DNA from: a virus
DNA length: 62,643 bases
IMG/VR virus record: IMGVR_UViG_3300044691_000243
Location: 1 to 62,643 of that record
Reading direction: 5' to 3' (one strand)
In this document: in pieces, positions 1 through 8,440 of the stretch
How positions within the stretch are numbered: position 1 is the first letter of the stretch
Layout: each line of letters opens with the position of its first letter
Position numbers and translations under genes: made by a program
The notes under the pieces: model-generated
The model's database searches: none
What the model was told of the DNA's origin: nothing
Seen by the model: the letters and a program-made list of their open reading frames with translations, nothing else

Positions 1-425
1 AGCTCCTCGCCCAGCTGGCGCATCTGCTCTTCCATTGAGGCGTTGGTGCGCACCTGGGCCTGGAAGCGACCCTGCATGGAGAGAAACCGGTGTCGCCAAT
101 CCTCAGCACTGACGTTCTGGTCGGCTGGGTCCGGCTGAGGGGCGGGCTGAGGGGCGGGCTGTTGGGCTGCACGCTCGGCGGCCTCGGCTGATTGGACTTC
201 GGCGTTCGGCGGATTGGAAGAATGGAGCGGCTCCGGTGCGGGAGGTTGAGGGAGCGCCTCCTTGTTTGGTGCCGGCGCCTGTTCCAAATCCTTTGGGTAG
301 TGCTGCTGGTGCATCGCCTCCGCCGCAGCAGAGGCACGTTTAACGTGCTCCGGAACGACCACGTTGGGGTCCGCGGATAGTTGCGTCAGGCCATCGCCTG
401 ATTTGACAGCTTCAGAGACAGCCAT
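1..425 (-). CDS. Scaffold-like virion protein, N-terminal part (cut by window edge)
   Basis: The ATG at 425 opens a frame that runs off the left edge, giving about 141 residues. The product is rich in Ala, Pro, Gln and Glu, with a PAPQPAPQPDP stretch near residues 95-105, then a helical part (EDWRHRFLSMQGRFQAQ) that looks like the start of a coiled coil. Acidic, low-complexity proteins of this kind just before the capsid gene are commonly scaffolds. The position supports this: portal and small head genes lie upstream, and head-tail adaptor genes appear at the right edge. The scaffold role is inferred from position and composition, not from a recognised domain. Confidence 0.6.
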   Translation of the reverse strand, partial: MAVSEAVKSGDGLTQLSADPNVVVPEHVKRASAAAEAMHQQHYPKDLEQAPAPNKEALPQPPAPEPLHSSNPPNAEVQSAEAAERAAQQPAPQPAPQPDPADQNVSAEDWRHRFLSMQGRFQAQVRTNASMEEQMRQLGEE

Positions 426-435
426 GATTTAGCTC

Positions 436-687
436 CTAGGGAGTTGGGTTGTTGGGGGGTTTGGGCTGGACGTGGCAGTTCCTGAACAGGGCCAGGAGAT
501 GCAGAAAAGCCTTGGCGCGGCCTTGGGCAACGAGGATTTCGTGCTGCTCGGCGTTTGTTACCGCCACGGTAACATCGGTCGCATAGGCGTCGAAGCACTC
601 GACAAAGGCCTCCCACTCGCGCGGAGCGGCGACCCTGAGTGCCTGGGAATAGACGCGGAGGATGTCAGACGGGGTGGTCGAGCTCAA
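436..687 (-). CDS. Hypothetical protein, TTG start
   Basis: An 83-residue protein with no internal Met. The only reasonable start is TTG, whose last bases overlap the stop of the upstream gene as TTGA, with a GGAG about 14 bases before it. The N-terminal half looks helical (DILRVYSQALRV) and the C-terminus is a Pro/Asn tail. No family recognised. Residues VTVAVT are encoded by a copy of the dispersed 15-bp palindrome at 558-572, so this gene carries the site inside its coding sequence. Confidence 0.65.
   Translation of the reverse strand: MSSTTPSDILRVYSQALRVAAPREWEAFVECFDAYATDVTVAVTNAEQHEILVAQGRAKAFLHLLALFRNCHVQPKPPNNPTP
558..572. repeat. 15-bp palindrome copy 1
   Basis: TTACCG-CCA-CGGTAA, intact arms. 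Inside the 436-687 gene, read VTVAVT. Confidence 0.95.
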
Positions 688-914
688 GCGATGCCGTTCC
701 CGCTCCAGGAACCAGAACCAAGGCCGTCAGGCGTGGGGGCGGGTCGCTGGGGCTGTGCCATGGGGGTGGCTTTGCCGTAGGACTGAAAGCTCGCCGGGCC
801 GCCGCCAGAGGCTGCGCCGGGGAGGGCACGCTGGGCCGATCCCTTATCGGGAGAGTTGTCCAGGGTACCCTTCTTGGAGTGTGGCTGTAGGGGCGTCATG
901 TGCTTCTTGAACAT
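684..914 (-). CDS. Small basic virion-associated hypothetical protein
   Basis: A 76-residue protein, Ser/Gly/Pro-rich with a Lys-rich N-terminus (MFKKHMTPLQPHSKKG). The ATG overlaps the stop of the upstream gene as TGATG, and GGAGG lies 6 bases before it. It belongs to a row of very small, disordered proteins between the methyltransferase and the scaffold-like gene. That location suggests minor head proteins, but no domain shows it. Confidence 0.65.
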   Translation of the reverse strand: MFKKHMTPLQPHSKKGTLDNSPDKGSAQRALPGAASGGGPASFQSYGKATPMAQPQRPAPTPDGLGSGSWSGNGIA

Positions 915-1132
915 CAGATGCCTCCGATCCGTGACCCACCATCAGTGGGCCCAAAAGGACTTGGCGATGGCGCCGGCGCGGGGAGAGGAGCCGCCGGCTT
1001 GCCGTAGTCGCGGGTGTTCTTGACGCGCGGGGTGGGCGCCTTGCCAGAAGGACCGACAGCCGAAGCTGACCCCGGATTGGGGACAGTCATCGGCGCCGCG
1101 ATCCCGCGTGGCTTGATGGTCTGGCGCTGCAT
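914..1132 (-). CDS. Proline-rich small hypothetical protein
   Basis: A 72-residue disordered protein (runs such as PAPLPAPAPSPSPFGP). I start it at the ATG at 1132, two bases past the upstream stop (TAACATG), because the longer open frame would run antiparallel in composition over the better-supported neighbour. No clear ribosome binding site is visible, so it may be translated by coupling. No family recognised. Confidence 0.55.
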   Translation of the reverse strand: MQRQTIKPRGIAAPMTVPNPGSASAVGPSGKAPTPRVKNTRDYGKPAAPLPAPAPSPSPFGPTDGGSRIGGI

Positions 1133-1133
1133 G

Positions 1134-1424
1134 TTAGCGAGCGCTGGTCTTGCCGGCCTCTGCCGGCTGCGAGCCCGCATACCCGAACATCTTGTTCGTG
1201 CCGCCCTTGGCGAACTTGTCGCCGGTGCCGCCGTCATGCGACCCCTGATCGGTAGTGCCGGCGTCTTTGTGACCCGCTTGTTCCAGCGGCGCGGTAACCG
1301 TACGGTCGCCCTTGCCGAACATCGGGGTGTTGCCGCCCTTGGCAAACGTGGTGTTGTGTTCCGTCTGCTTCATCGTCGAGCCTTCCTTGGGAAGGCCTGC
1401 GGTGCTCTTGCTGACCATGGTCAT
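1134..1424 (-). CDS. Small protein with two FAKGG-MFG motifs
   Basis: Contains two copies of a short motif, FAKGGNTPMFG and FAKGGTNKMFG, about 45 residues apart, in an otherwise polar, disordered chain. Similar KGG-MFGK peptides occur in small virion proteins of podophages as far as I recall. The open frame starts at 1448, but AGGAG lies just upstream of the ATGs at 1424 and 1418, so one of these is the likely start. Function unknown. Confidence 0.65.
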   Translation of the reverse strand: MTMVSKSTAGLPKEGSTMKQTEHNTTFAKGGNTPMFGKGDRTVTAPLEQAGHKDAGTTDQGSHDGGTGDKFAKGGTNKMFGYAGSQPAEAGKTSAR

Positions 1425-1480
1425 ATGCTCCTGGGGAGAAAAATTCATCAGGAGCGAGATAAGGCCGAGGCGCTTAAAGA

Positions 1481-2041
1481 CTACTTAACGCCGACAACAA
1501 GGACTTCCGGCTTCGGGGTCGAGAGCGCGCAGATAGCCCGGTATCCCTTGATGTGGTCGTATAGATCGCGCTCGATCCCATTTGGCATTTTGTATGGGCA
1601 CGTATCCTCGACGAAATATCGTCCGCCCTCCTTGAGGTAGGGCGCGAGGGTGTTCATGAGCCAAATCTGGGGGGCAGGATCATGCACGGCATCGTCGACG
1701 ATCATGTCAAACTCACCGCCGAACTGCTCCATTGCCTCGTGAAGCTGGGCACCATTGTAGGCATCGCACTGTAGAGTACGAATGCGCTGTTGGTCGTTGA
1801 AGATAAAACGACCGTCGTTGTCGAGGCCATAAATCTCTGCGTGGGGGAAATAGTCACGCCAACAGAAGAGGCTGGCTCCGACGACGTTTCCGGGGATGTC
1901 ACGATAGCCACAAATCCCAATCTCCAGGACCCGTTTTACTTCGAACCGACGCGGACCCATCAGCTTCTCGTAGTATGGGTGATAGCCCCAAATCCCTTTA
2001 TCGGTCCCAAAGCGAGTGAATAGGTTTTCGAGATAGCTCAT
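1481..2041 (-). CDS. Class I SAM-dependent methyltransferase
   Basis: A 186-residue protein with the Rossmann methyltransferase pattern: motif I VLEIGICGYRDIPG (about residues 38-51), an acidic loop after strand 2 (YGLDNDGRF) and FDMIVDDAVHDP (about 110-121) at motif IV. It resembles small sugar or small-molecule O-methyltransferases more than DNA methyltransferases, as no N/DPPY motif is present. Its start overlaps the stop of the glycosyltransferase-like gene upstream (ATGA), so the two are co-translated. The context suggests it modifies a sugar on the virion or host surface. The family call is firm; the substrate is inferred. Confidence 0.8.
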   Translation of the reverse strand: MSYLENLFTRFGTDKGIWGYHPYYEKLMGPRRFEVKRVLEIGICGYRDIPGNVVGASLFCWRDYFPHAEIYGLDNDGRFIFNDQQRIRTLQCDAYNGAQLHEAMEQFGGEFDMIVDDAVHDPAPQIWLMNTLAPYLKEGGRYFVEDTCPYKMPNGIERDLYDHIKGYRAICALSTPKPEVLVVGVK

Positions 2042-2697
2042 GGTTTCAGCTCCAGATTGTTGAACATGCTGACGTCGTGGTCAGCCTTATACCAGTGGAA
2101 GGGCAGCTTTCCCTTGGCCTCAACTCGGGCCCAGCTATTTACTTCCCACTCTACCGACTTCGTTGCAGAAATGTGCTGGCGTGCAGTAACACGACAAGCA
2201 AAATCAAGCTCATCCACCAGACGACGAGGAACGGCAAGCACAGAGCCGCAAAAACGCCAACAAGGATACGCGCTCTCCACGACTTGCGGCTTGTCCCAGC
2301 ATCCTGGTGCGTAGATCGCCTTGTCATCCACCTTCTCCATGAACTCGTAGATCGCCTGATTGTTGACGCCTTGAAGTCTGAACACGCCGTAGTCGACCCA
2401 CACAAGCACGTCGGCTTCCGGGTCCTCGTCCGCGGCCTGCACGAGCCAAGAGGTTTTCTGGTGATTAACACAATGGTAGGCCAAGCTGTTCTTCATCGGG
2501 TTGTCGTGCTCGGACGACCGCGGCACGAACGGCAGCTTCTGAATGTACTTGTGCATCCAGGTGTCTTGAACCTTCATGTAGAAGGCCTTCTTGCGCACCG
2601 GGACGCCGCTCAGTCTCTCGCCAAGCATGCCGTACTCAGCCGCGGTACGCGGATGGTCGGGGATCGGAACGTACCCGGTGACGAGCTTAGTCCTCAT
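2038..2697 (-). CDS. Putative glycosyltransferase-like protein
   Basis: 219 residues from the ATG at 2697, which overlaps the end of the upstream GT2 gene by 11 bases; the longer frame would overlap it further. The core reads EADVLVWVDYGVFRLQG, a hydrophobic strand ending in an acidic Asp like the nucleotide-sugar site of small glycosyltransferases of the HtrL/YibB kind. SVEWEVNSWARVEA follows near the C-terminus. Lying between a GT2 enzyme and a methyltransferase favours a role in glycan assembly. The fold assignment is tentative. Confidence 0.55.
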   Translation of the reverse strand: MRTKLVTGYVPIPDHPRTAAEYGMLGERLSGVPVRKKAFYMKVQDTWMHKYIQKLPFVPRSSEHDNPMKNSLAYHCVNHQKTSWLVQAADEDPEADVLVWVDYGVFRLQGVNNQAIYEFMEKVDDKAIYAPGCWDKPQVVESAYPCWRFCGSVLAVPRRLVDELDFACRVTARQHISATKSVEWEVNSWARVEAKGKLPFHWYKADHDVSMFNNLELKP

Positions 2698-4702
2698 GGT
2701 GGTGGGCTTTCCAAAGTAGTTGAGCAACATCTTCCATCGACACAGTGGCGATCCACGCTTCAGCATCGCGCACGCCGAACGACAAGATCAGATCGCTCTG
2801 GTTGGGGTGCTGTGCCAGCCCCGCGCAGAACTCGATCTGTCGGTCGAGGAACACGAACGGCATGCTGAGTTTGCGGAACGCGCCGTCGTGATCGAAGTAG
2901 GCGAAGCGGTGCCAATAGGTTCGCTTGCCGTCGGGGCCAGTGAGCGCCTCGTGTACAACGGCGAGCCGACCGCCACGAAACTCAATCAGCTGCGAGCCGC
3001 CGCTGATGTCTCCGACGTGGAGATCGGTCGGTCGGATGGTGTAGTGCCGCGTCACGTCGACGCACGGCGCATCGGCGTGGATGATCGTGTCGAGGCGGTG
3101 TATGAAGTCCCCGCCATCCAGATGCATCCAGTTCTTCTCGTGCTTGCCTTCACCGGAGATGATCTGGAAGTCGGTGACACGACATTCCGTAGGAAGCGGC
3201 CTATAGAGCCTACCTCGCGCCTGTTGGCACGTTCCGTTAGGACTGCACTCGCGCACGCAAGCGCTGAACCAAAGCTCGCCACGCGATCGGTATAACCTGA
3301 CGTCTTCAAGGCCAGTCACTTGCGGGAAGTTGGCTGGCGGCCGATCCCAGACGATCTCTCTAACTCTCTTAACGCTTTCAAGCGTCGGGGAGAGTTCGAC
3401 CAGAAAATTTCTCGTGTCGATCGGCGCATCGTGGCACTCCAGCGGCCCAATCATATAGCGCCCGTGCTCGTCGATCTTGTAGTTCACACAGCGGATGTTG
3501 CACTTGATCTTGTCGTGGCACACCTCGACCGACGGGTTCATCGCAGTGTACCCGGGGGGAGGAGTAAAGCTGAGGCGCTTAGCCTCGAAAGACGGGCAGT
3601 GCTCTTTCAGCGGCTTCGTGAAGTGGTAGAGGTTGTTGCGGGCGCTCCAGCGGTAGCCTTCCGGGCACGTCTTATCGAGCGCGAGATCATCCGTAACCTC
3701 AAACGCGCGGCCACGCTCTTTCTCGTCGTAGTATCCAGCGATCGAATACTCATACCGAAGACCATGCTCGTAGACAAAGTCATTAACAAAAAGAAGGTCA
3801 TCGGGGCGCGTCTTCGGTAGGCCGGTCTTTGCGAACATCAGGGCTGCGGCGTTGTCTCCCTTCTCGCGGTAGTGCTTTGCGAGATCATAGAGTGGCTCGG
3901 CACGGGTTGGGCGGAAATTGTAGGCAGCAAGCAAGCCAGCAACATAGCCGGCTTCGTCCAGAGTGTCCTTCAGACAACCGGCGAGGTGCATCATCGCGCT
4001 GTGAGTTTCTTCGTCCCATCCGCCTAACGCGATCCTCTTCTGGTACGTCTCGATCGCCAAGTCATAACGGCCCCAATCACGGTATGTGTTGCCCAGATAA
4101 TATAGATAACGACCATTGTTGGGGTCTTCCATCAGGGCCGCCTCAAGGAGCGCGGCATCGCGCGGGTATTTGTCCTTGCGGTTCGATCCGTCGGCGTGAT
4201 CGATGAAGCTGGCACCTTTGATCATCCCGGCAGACGGCACATCGAGGTATTCGTGTGTAACGCCGACATATGGAGGGGTCCCCCAGTCGAGGTTGATGAT
4301 GCGGCGGTTGGCGTAGGACACCGCGCCACCTTTTTGCATCATGTCGTAGGAGGGCGCGTTTGCATCCAGGAGCATCAGCGAGTGGGGATTATCGACGACA
4401 AGCTCCATGTCGGCATCGACAAGCAGGGCGAACTGGCACCACGCATCGCAAACATTGTTCGCTTGGGCAAGAGAGAACGCCTCATTGCGGGCCTGGGAGA
4501 AGTTTTCGAACGTGGTCTCGCCGACCGTGAGCCAAACACCAGCATCGTTGCACAGGCGCTCTATAATCTTGATCGTGTCGTCAGTCGATCCCGTATCGAG
4601 GATCGCGACGGCCTTGACGTATGGGAGGACAGACGCGAGCATACGTTCAATGCGTCCCGCCTCGTTGCGGACAATTGCGTTCAAACACAGTGATGGCTTC
4701 AT
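2687..4702 (-). CDS. Multidomain GT2 glycosyltransferase with TPR and GH130-like domains
   Basis: 671 residues. The N-terminus is a family 2 glycosyltransferase: LCLNAIVRNEAGRIERML, then LDTGSTDDT and the metal-binding VDADMEL near residue 97. A TPR-like helical stretch (WGRYDLAIETYQKRIAL) follows near 210-245. The C-terminal 270 residues resemble the five-bladed propeller of GH130 mannoside phosphorylases: GLEDVRLYR near 464, EKNWMHLDG near 517, SGGSQLIEFRGG near 567. The start at 4702 has AGGAAAG before it; an upstream in-frame start would include residues encoded by a palindrome copy. A transferase joined to a mannosidase/phosphorylase-like propeller suggests mannose-type glycans. The activity of the C-terminal part is unproven. 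Confidence 0.8.
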   Translation of the reverse strand: MKPSLCLNAIVRNEAGRIERMLASVLPYVKAVAILDTGSTDDTIKIIERLCNDAGVWLTVGETTFENFSQARNEAFSLAQANNVCDAWCQFALLVDADMELVVDNPHSLMLLDANAPSYDMMQKGGAVSYANRRIINLDWGTPPYVGVTHEYLDVPSAGMIKGASFIDHADGSNRKDKYPRDAALLEAALMEDPNNGRYLYYLGNTYRDWGRYDLAIETYQKRIALGGWDEETHSAMMHLAGCLKDTLDEAGYVAGLLAAYNFRPTRAEPLYDLAKHYREKGDNAAALMFAKTGLPKTRPDDLLFVNDFVYEHGLRYEYSIAGYYDEKERGRAFEVTDDLALDKTCPEGYRWSARNNLYHFTKPLKEHCPSFEAKRLSFTPPPGYTAMNPSVEVCHDKIKCNIRCVNYKIDEHGRYMIGPLECHDAPIDTRNFLVELSPTLESVKRVREIVWDRPPANFPQVTGLEDVRLYRSRGELWFSACVRECSPNGTCQQARGRLYRPLPTECRVTDFQIISGEGKHEKNWMHLDGGDFIHRLDTIIHADAPCVDVTRHYTIRPTDLHVGDISGGSQLIEFRGGRLAVVHEALTGPDGKRTYWHRFAYFDHDGAFRKLSMPFVFLDRQIEFCAGLAQHPNQSDLILSFGVRDAEAWIATVSMEDVAQLLWKAHHHED

Positions 4703-4736
4703 TTGCTTTCCTGAGTTGGGGTTCAGGGTTTGCGAA

Positions 4737-4751
4737 CTACCGTGGCGGTAA
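4737..4751. repeat. 15-bp palindrome copy 2
   Basis: CTACCG-TGG-CGGTAA, first base changed. Intergenic, just upstream of the GT2 gene. Confidence 0.9.
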
Positions 4752-4765
4752 CAATCAAGCAAGCG

Positions 4766-5473
4766 TTACTTGTTGAGGTTGAAGCCACCTGACGAAATTT
4801 TGAAGAACGCGCCGGTCGATCCAATGTACGTCCCAGTCTGGCTCGTTCCGGTCAAGCCCGTCACGCCGACGTAGTTGAACCCCGTCATGCCGACTGGACC
4901 AGTTCCGCCGTTGGCGTTCCAGATCGCACCGGCAATCCCCGGGTCGGTCGTCGGCGGTATCCACACCGTCGTGGTGTTGAGTGGTCCCTTCAGACCTTGC
5001 ATGTCGGCAGCTTTGCCGGTGATGCCGGCCGGGCCGGTAGCGCCGGTCGCCGAAGCCGCACCTGTGTTGCCTGCAGGACCCGTAGAAGCTCCTTGCGGGC
5101 CAGTGCTGCCGGTCGGGCCAGTTGCGTTGCCGTTCTGGGTAGCCGACGCCAGCGGACCAAGCGGTCCTTGCGGACCTTGATAACCCTGATATCCAGTGAG
5201 ACCAGTCGGACCGGTACCGAGGCCACCGGAAATGTGCGGACCCGTGGGAGATGAGCCAGTAGGCCCGGTCGGACCAGTGAACGCCGCAGCGCCGCCGCCG
5301 GTCGGACCGGCAACGCCAGTACTACCGCGCGGCCCGGGGATGTTCTTGTCGTTGATCAGATCGACGACCTGCTTCAATACCGCGGGGATGCGATTGTCGT
5401 CGTAGGTGTCCTTCGCGACCGCGGGGGGATCGGGAATGATGGGGACGCCATATACTGAGTTGCCTACTGCCAT
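4766..5473 (-). CDS. Collagen-like tail fibre protein A
   Basis: 235 residues. The first 45 residues include [18 protein letters not shown], a segment shared with three neighbouring genes. Then comes a Gly-X-Y region with many GPTG units, and a non-repetitive C-terminal tip containing [17 protein letters not shown]. Such proteins form trimeric triple-helical shafts with a globular end in phage fibres. The same tip motif ([17 protein letters not shown]) occurs in the next gene, so these are paralogues. Thr in GPT triplets can carry sugars in bacterial collagens, which fits the glycosyltransferases directly downstream. Confidence 0.85.
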   Translation of the reverse strand: MAVGNSVYGVPIIPDPPAVAKDTYDDNRIPAVLKQVVDLINDKNIPGPRGSTGVAGPTGGGAAAFTGPTGPTGSSPTGPHISGGLGTGPTGLTGYQGYQGPQGPLGPLASATQNGNATGPTGSTGPQGASTGPAGNTGAASATGATGPAGITGKAADMQGLKGPLNTTTVWIPPTTDPGIAGAIWNANGGTGPVGMTGFNYVGVTGLTGTSQTGTYIGSTGAFFKISSGGFNLNK

Positions 5474-5485
5474 GTCAGCCCCCTA

Positions 5486-6004
5486 TTAACCGGCGGAGAC
5501 GGTAAGCACACCGCTATTGACCCAGACTTGACCCGCAACGTGCGGATCAGAGGTTGGCGGGATGATCACGACGCCGACGATGCCGGACGGGCCAGTCGGG
5601 CCTGTTGCACCGGTTGCGCCGGCAGTTCCCGTCGGACCGGTCACGCCGGTGCCAGTCGGGCCCGTGTTGCCAGTTACGCCGGGAGTGGGGCCAGTAGCTC
5701 CAAGGGGGCCAGCCGGGCCAGTCTGGCCTTGGCCAGTTGCGCCGGTCGCGCCGGTCGCGCCAGCGGGACCTTGCGAGCCCTGCGGGCCCTGTGGGCCAGT
5801 AATACCAAAAATCGGTCCGGTCGGGCCAGTGGCGCCCGCGGTGCCGGTGTTACCCGTTGCGCCAGTGGATGAACCCGTGGGGCCGGCGGGGCCGGTCACG
5901 CCGGTCGGGCCGCCAACGGAGCCGTTGTTGATGACATCAACGACTTGTTTGAGAACCGAGCCAAGGATATTGCGATCGTAATTTCTCGAAGAAAGTATTG
6001 ACAT
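5486..6004 (-). CDS. Collagen-like tail fibre protein B
   Basis: 172 residues: N-terminal [20 protein letters not shown], then about 90 residues of Gly-X-Y rich in GPTG and GATG, then a short tip with [15 protein letters not shown]. It is a shorter paralogue of the protein encoded by 4766-5473; the tip motif spaces Pro, Asp and Trp identically. Its job is probably a structural shaft on the virion with an N-terminal anchor. Confidence 0.85.
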   Translation of the reverse strand: MSILSSRNYDRNILGSVLKQVVDVINNGSVGGPTGVTGPAGPTGSSTGATGNTGTAGATGPTGPIFGITGPQGPQGSQGPAGATGATGATGQGQTGPAGPLGATGPTPGVTGNTGPTGTGVTGPTGTAGATGATGPTGPSGIVGVVIIPPTSDPHVAGQVWVNSGVLTVSAG

Positions 6005-6088
6005 CGTATCGTCCCCTGTCAGGTGTCCCTGGCCTCGGCGAAATGCCGAACATGTCTCACGGGTAAGGACGAACCCTTATCAAATGCT

Positions 6089-6766
6089 TTACGGCGTGCT
6101 TAGGACGTGCATTGCGAGCAAGAAAGCCAGAGACGATCCATGCTGCGTAAACACAGCACCGTGCAGAGACGCCGAGAGTGCCCCGTATGTGGCCGGGGCC
6201 GAAACCGATGCGTTGCCACCGAGGGCAGACGCAATGGCGGCGGTCGCGACACCGATCCGCTTTGCGATTTCAAGATCACTCCCGTTCGTGCCCACCACCG
6301 CGCAAACGCCAGCAGCAGAGGCGTCGGCAATCAAGCCAACCCAATATACCCCAGGGGTGAGTGCAACTGGCGCAGCCAGCGCGCCCGAGACAGTCGTGGC
6401 GACCGCGGTTGACAACGCAGATACGGTACCGAGCAATGCGCCCGGCCGATCGACCTGGAGCGGATCGGTCGCATAGAGGGCAAGCTGAAGATTTCCGCCG
6501 GCGGCGAGAGTAGTGACGGTGGCGGCGAGCTGATCAACCGTGATGTTACCGCCGACGACAAATGGGACCAGGTACAACGTGCCCGCAGCGGGGTTTCCAC
6601 CCGCGGCAGCAATGGCGCCAGCAGAGGCCGGGTACCATTTGCCGGGGACGTAGCCCGCATTGAACAGCTGCTGCGTCGTCAGAAGGGGGTTAACCGCATC
6701 GACAATTTGCTTGAGGATACTGTCGATCGAATTAACATCATAGTTCTTACTGGATTTAAGGGCCAT
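6089..6766 (-). CDS. Tail-associated beta-rich protein with shared N-terminal anchor
   Basis: 225 residues preceded by AGGAGGAC, a strong ribosome binding site. The N-terminus KNYDVNSIDSILKQIVDAVN is the anchor also found in the fibre genes on both sides. The remainder is Ala/Val/Gly-rich alternating sequence with no collagen repeats. It looks like a beta-sandwich or jelly roll (TPGVYWVGLIADAS), as in receptor-binding or decoration proteins. No family is recognised beyond the shared N-terminus. Confidence 0.8.
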   Translation of the reverse strand: MALKSSKNYDVNSIDSILKQIVDAVNPLLTTQQLFNAGYVPGKWYPASAGAIAAAGGNPAAGTLYLVPFVVGGNITVDQLAATVTTLAAGGNLQLALYATDPLQVDRPGALLGTVSALSTAVATTVSGALAAPVALTPGVYWVGLIADASAAGVCAVVGTNGSDLEIAKRIGVATAAIASALGGNASVSAPATYGALSASLHGAVFTQHGSSLAFLLAMHVLSTP

Positions 6767-6778
6767 TTCAAAGTCCTC

Positions 6779-8173
6779 CTAAGCGAAGCTCTCCCTATCG
6801 AGCAGCGTCGCGGTTACCCATGACAAACCTTGGGTCGAGAGATGGTTAGTCCCGTTTCCGCCGAAGTTCGTAACAGAGCCGCCCTGACCGCCCGGCACTA
6901 CCCCAAACATTTCGGTGTCGGACGTGAGCGGCGTATGCGGTGACGGGGTGCTGGTACAGAACGAGTTTATGAAAAATACCTGGCCACCAGAGCCCGCCTG
7001 AGAAAAGAACGGCGTAAACAAGCCACCCGCTCGCTCTGTGTAGCCGGACCAGATCGGTGTGAAGTTGCCGGCAATCTGAGTGGTAGTCGAGAAGCCAAGC
7101 TGCACCCACTGCCCTTTGACAATGAACTCGAAATACATTGTGCCAGACGCGGGACAGGCTACGCCGGTGTTGATCGCGCTATAGGGCAACAGCGTACCAG
7201 TGAGCCTGCTGTTGATGAAGAAATTGCCGGTACCGGCATCCTTCCAAATCTCAAACGTGTTGTCGCTCAGTGATCCGATGCCGATCTTGAACGCACCGGC
7301 GGAGCCAGATCGCAGTTGCGACGCAGGCACACCGGCCAACTGGAAGATGATCGACATATCGTGGGTTGAGTATGGCGTCGTCCAGGGCAGGCCACCGCTA
7401 TTGAAATTGATCTGTGACGTTGGCTGCACGAAGACTGAACGGAGTGGATCGATGCCGTCGCGAATGATAGAGGCCCAGCGGTTCTTATCGATGAACCCGA
7501 AATTGTTGCGGAGGCAGTACCCGCGCAACATCGCCGCCTGCTGGTGGCGGGCCTCGCGCATCGCAACCCCGGTCAGGCCGCCAGTCGTAAAACTCGGCGC
7601 CTCGCTCGTCGAAAAAATCCGATCCGGTACTTTAGCGAACGCAGCGACCTTCCCCATCACGGAATAGAACGCCGCCATCTCGGTTCCGGGCACACCGGTA
7701 TTCGCACCCAACTCAAACACGATCAGGTCCGGTGTCAGCGTGCTCACGAACGAGAGCCAGGAATTGGTGCTTGGCGTTGCCCAGGATGGCAGGGTGAGGC
7801 CGGTCGACGCCAGAGAAGCCGCATCGAGATGTGACCAGCCCGCGCCGACGATCGCGCGTTCGTAGTATGTGAACGTCTTAGTCGGAAATTCCCGTAGCAA
7901 CTTCCGTTTGACCTGCTGCGAAAAATAGTCCGTTGCAACAATCTGGTCAGATAGCGGCGTGGCGCGGCTATCGCCCACAATCACCACCGTGAGCGCAGAG
8001 CCGGCGTTAACGAGCGGCAGGTGCTGCGCAGATCGGATGCCACGCTCGAAGGGGACCGATAGCGGACGGACGGCGGCAAAGTTATTATGCCCGATCGCCA
8101 TTTGGTTTACGATCGTCGGAAGACGGTTCGGGTCATAGTTCGGGCTGGCTGCAACTGGAACGGTATTTGTCAT
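6779..8173 (-). CDS. SGNH/GDSL hydrolase-type tail protein
   Basis: 464 residues after a clear GAGGAG site. N-terminal PNYDPNRLPTIVNQM is a diverged form of the anchor shared with neighbouring fibre genes. The middle has an SGNH-hydrolase layout: block I VVIVGDSRATPL (Ser near residue 67), a block III-like FELGANTGVP (Asn near 157), and helical segments between. The last 190 residues are beta-rich and look like a carbohydrate-binding domain (TMYFEFIVKGQWVQLGF). SGNH enzymes on tails remove acetyl groups from host surface polysaccharides, a likely role here. The catalytic Asp-His pair could not be placed with certainty. Confidence 0.7.
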   Translation of the reverse strand: MTNTVPVAASPNYDPNRLPTIVNQMAIGHNNFAAVRPLSVPFERGIRSAQHLPLVNAGSALTVVIVGDSRATPLSDQIVATDYFSQQVKRKLLREFPTKTFTYYERAIVGAGWSHLDAASLASTGLTLPSWATPSTNSWLSFVSTLTPDLIVFELGANTGVPGTEMAAFYSVMGKVAAFAKVPDRIFSTSEAPSFTTGGLTGVAMREARHQQAAMLRGYCLRNNFGFIDKNRWASIIRDGIDPLRSVFVQPTSQINFNSGGLPWTTPYSTHDMSIIFQLAGVPASQLRSGSAGAFKIGIGSLSDNTFEIWKDAGTGNFFINSRLTGTLLPYSAINTGVACPASGTMYFEFIVKGQWVQLGFSTTTQIAGNFTPIWSGYTERAGGLFTPFFSQAGSGGQVFFINSFCTSTPSPHTPLTSDTEMFGVVPGGQGGSVTNFGGNGTNHLSTQGLSWVTATLLDRESFA

Positions 8174-8185
8174 AACAAAACTCCT

Positions 8186-8440
8186 CTAAGCCGGACCCGT
8201 GTAGCCAGGAATAATCACGGTCTTGATGCGGCCAGCCGGGCCCGTGCCGGCGAGGGGATAGACTTCCTTGAACGTCCCAGTCGGTCCGCCGGCCTGTTGC
8301 GCAGCGTTAACCTGACCCCATACAGCGAACGTACCCGTCGGACCCGTGAACGTGGCTAGGACATGCACGCCTTCAACATTGCCGGTCGGCCCAGTCGGGC
8401 CCGCGAGCACGCGCACCAATTTCTGCGTATTGATCGCCAT
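8186..8440 (-). CDS. Small GPTG-containing virion protein
   Basis: 84 residues with several isolated GPTG units ([24 protein letters not shown]) rather than one continuous collagen shaft. The start overlaps the portal stop as TGATG, so translation is coupled to the portal. Its place between portal and fibre genes suggests a virion protein. Function unknown. Confidence 0.7.
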   Translation of the reverse strand: MAINTQKLVRVLAGPTGPTGNVEGVHVLATFTGPTGTFAVWGQVNAAQQAGGPTGTFKEVYPLAGTGPAGRIKTVIIPGYTGPA

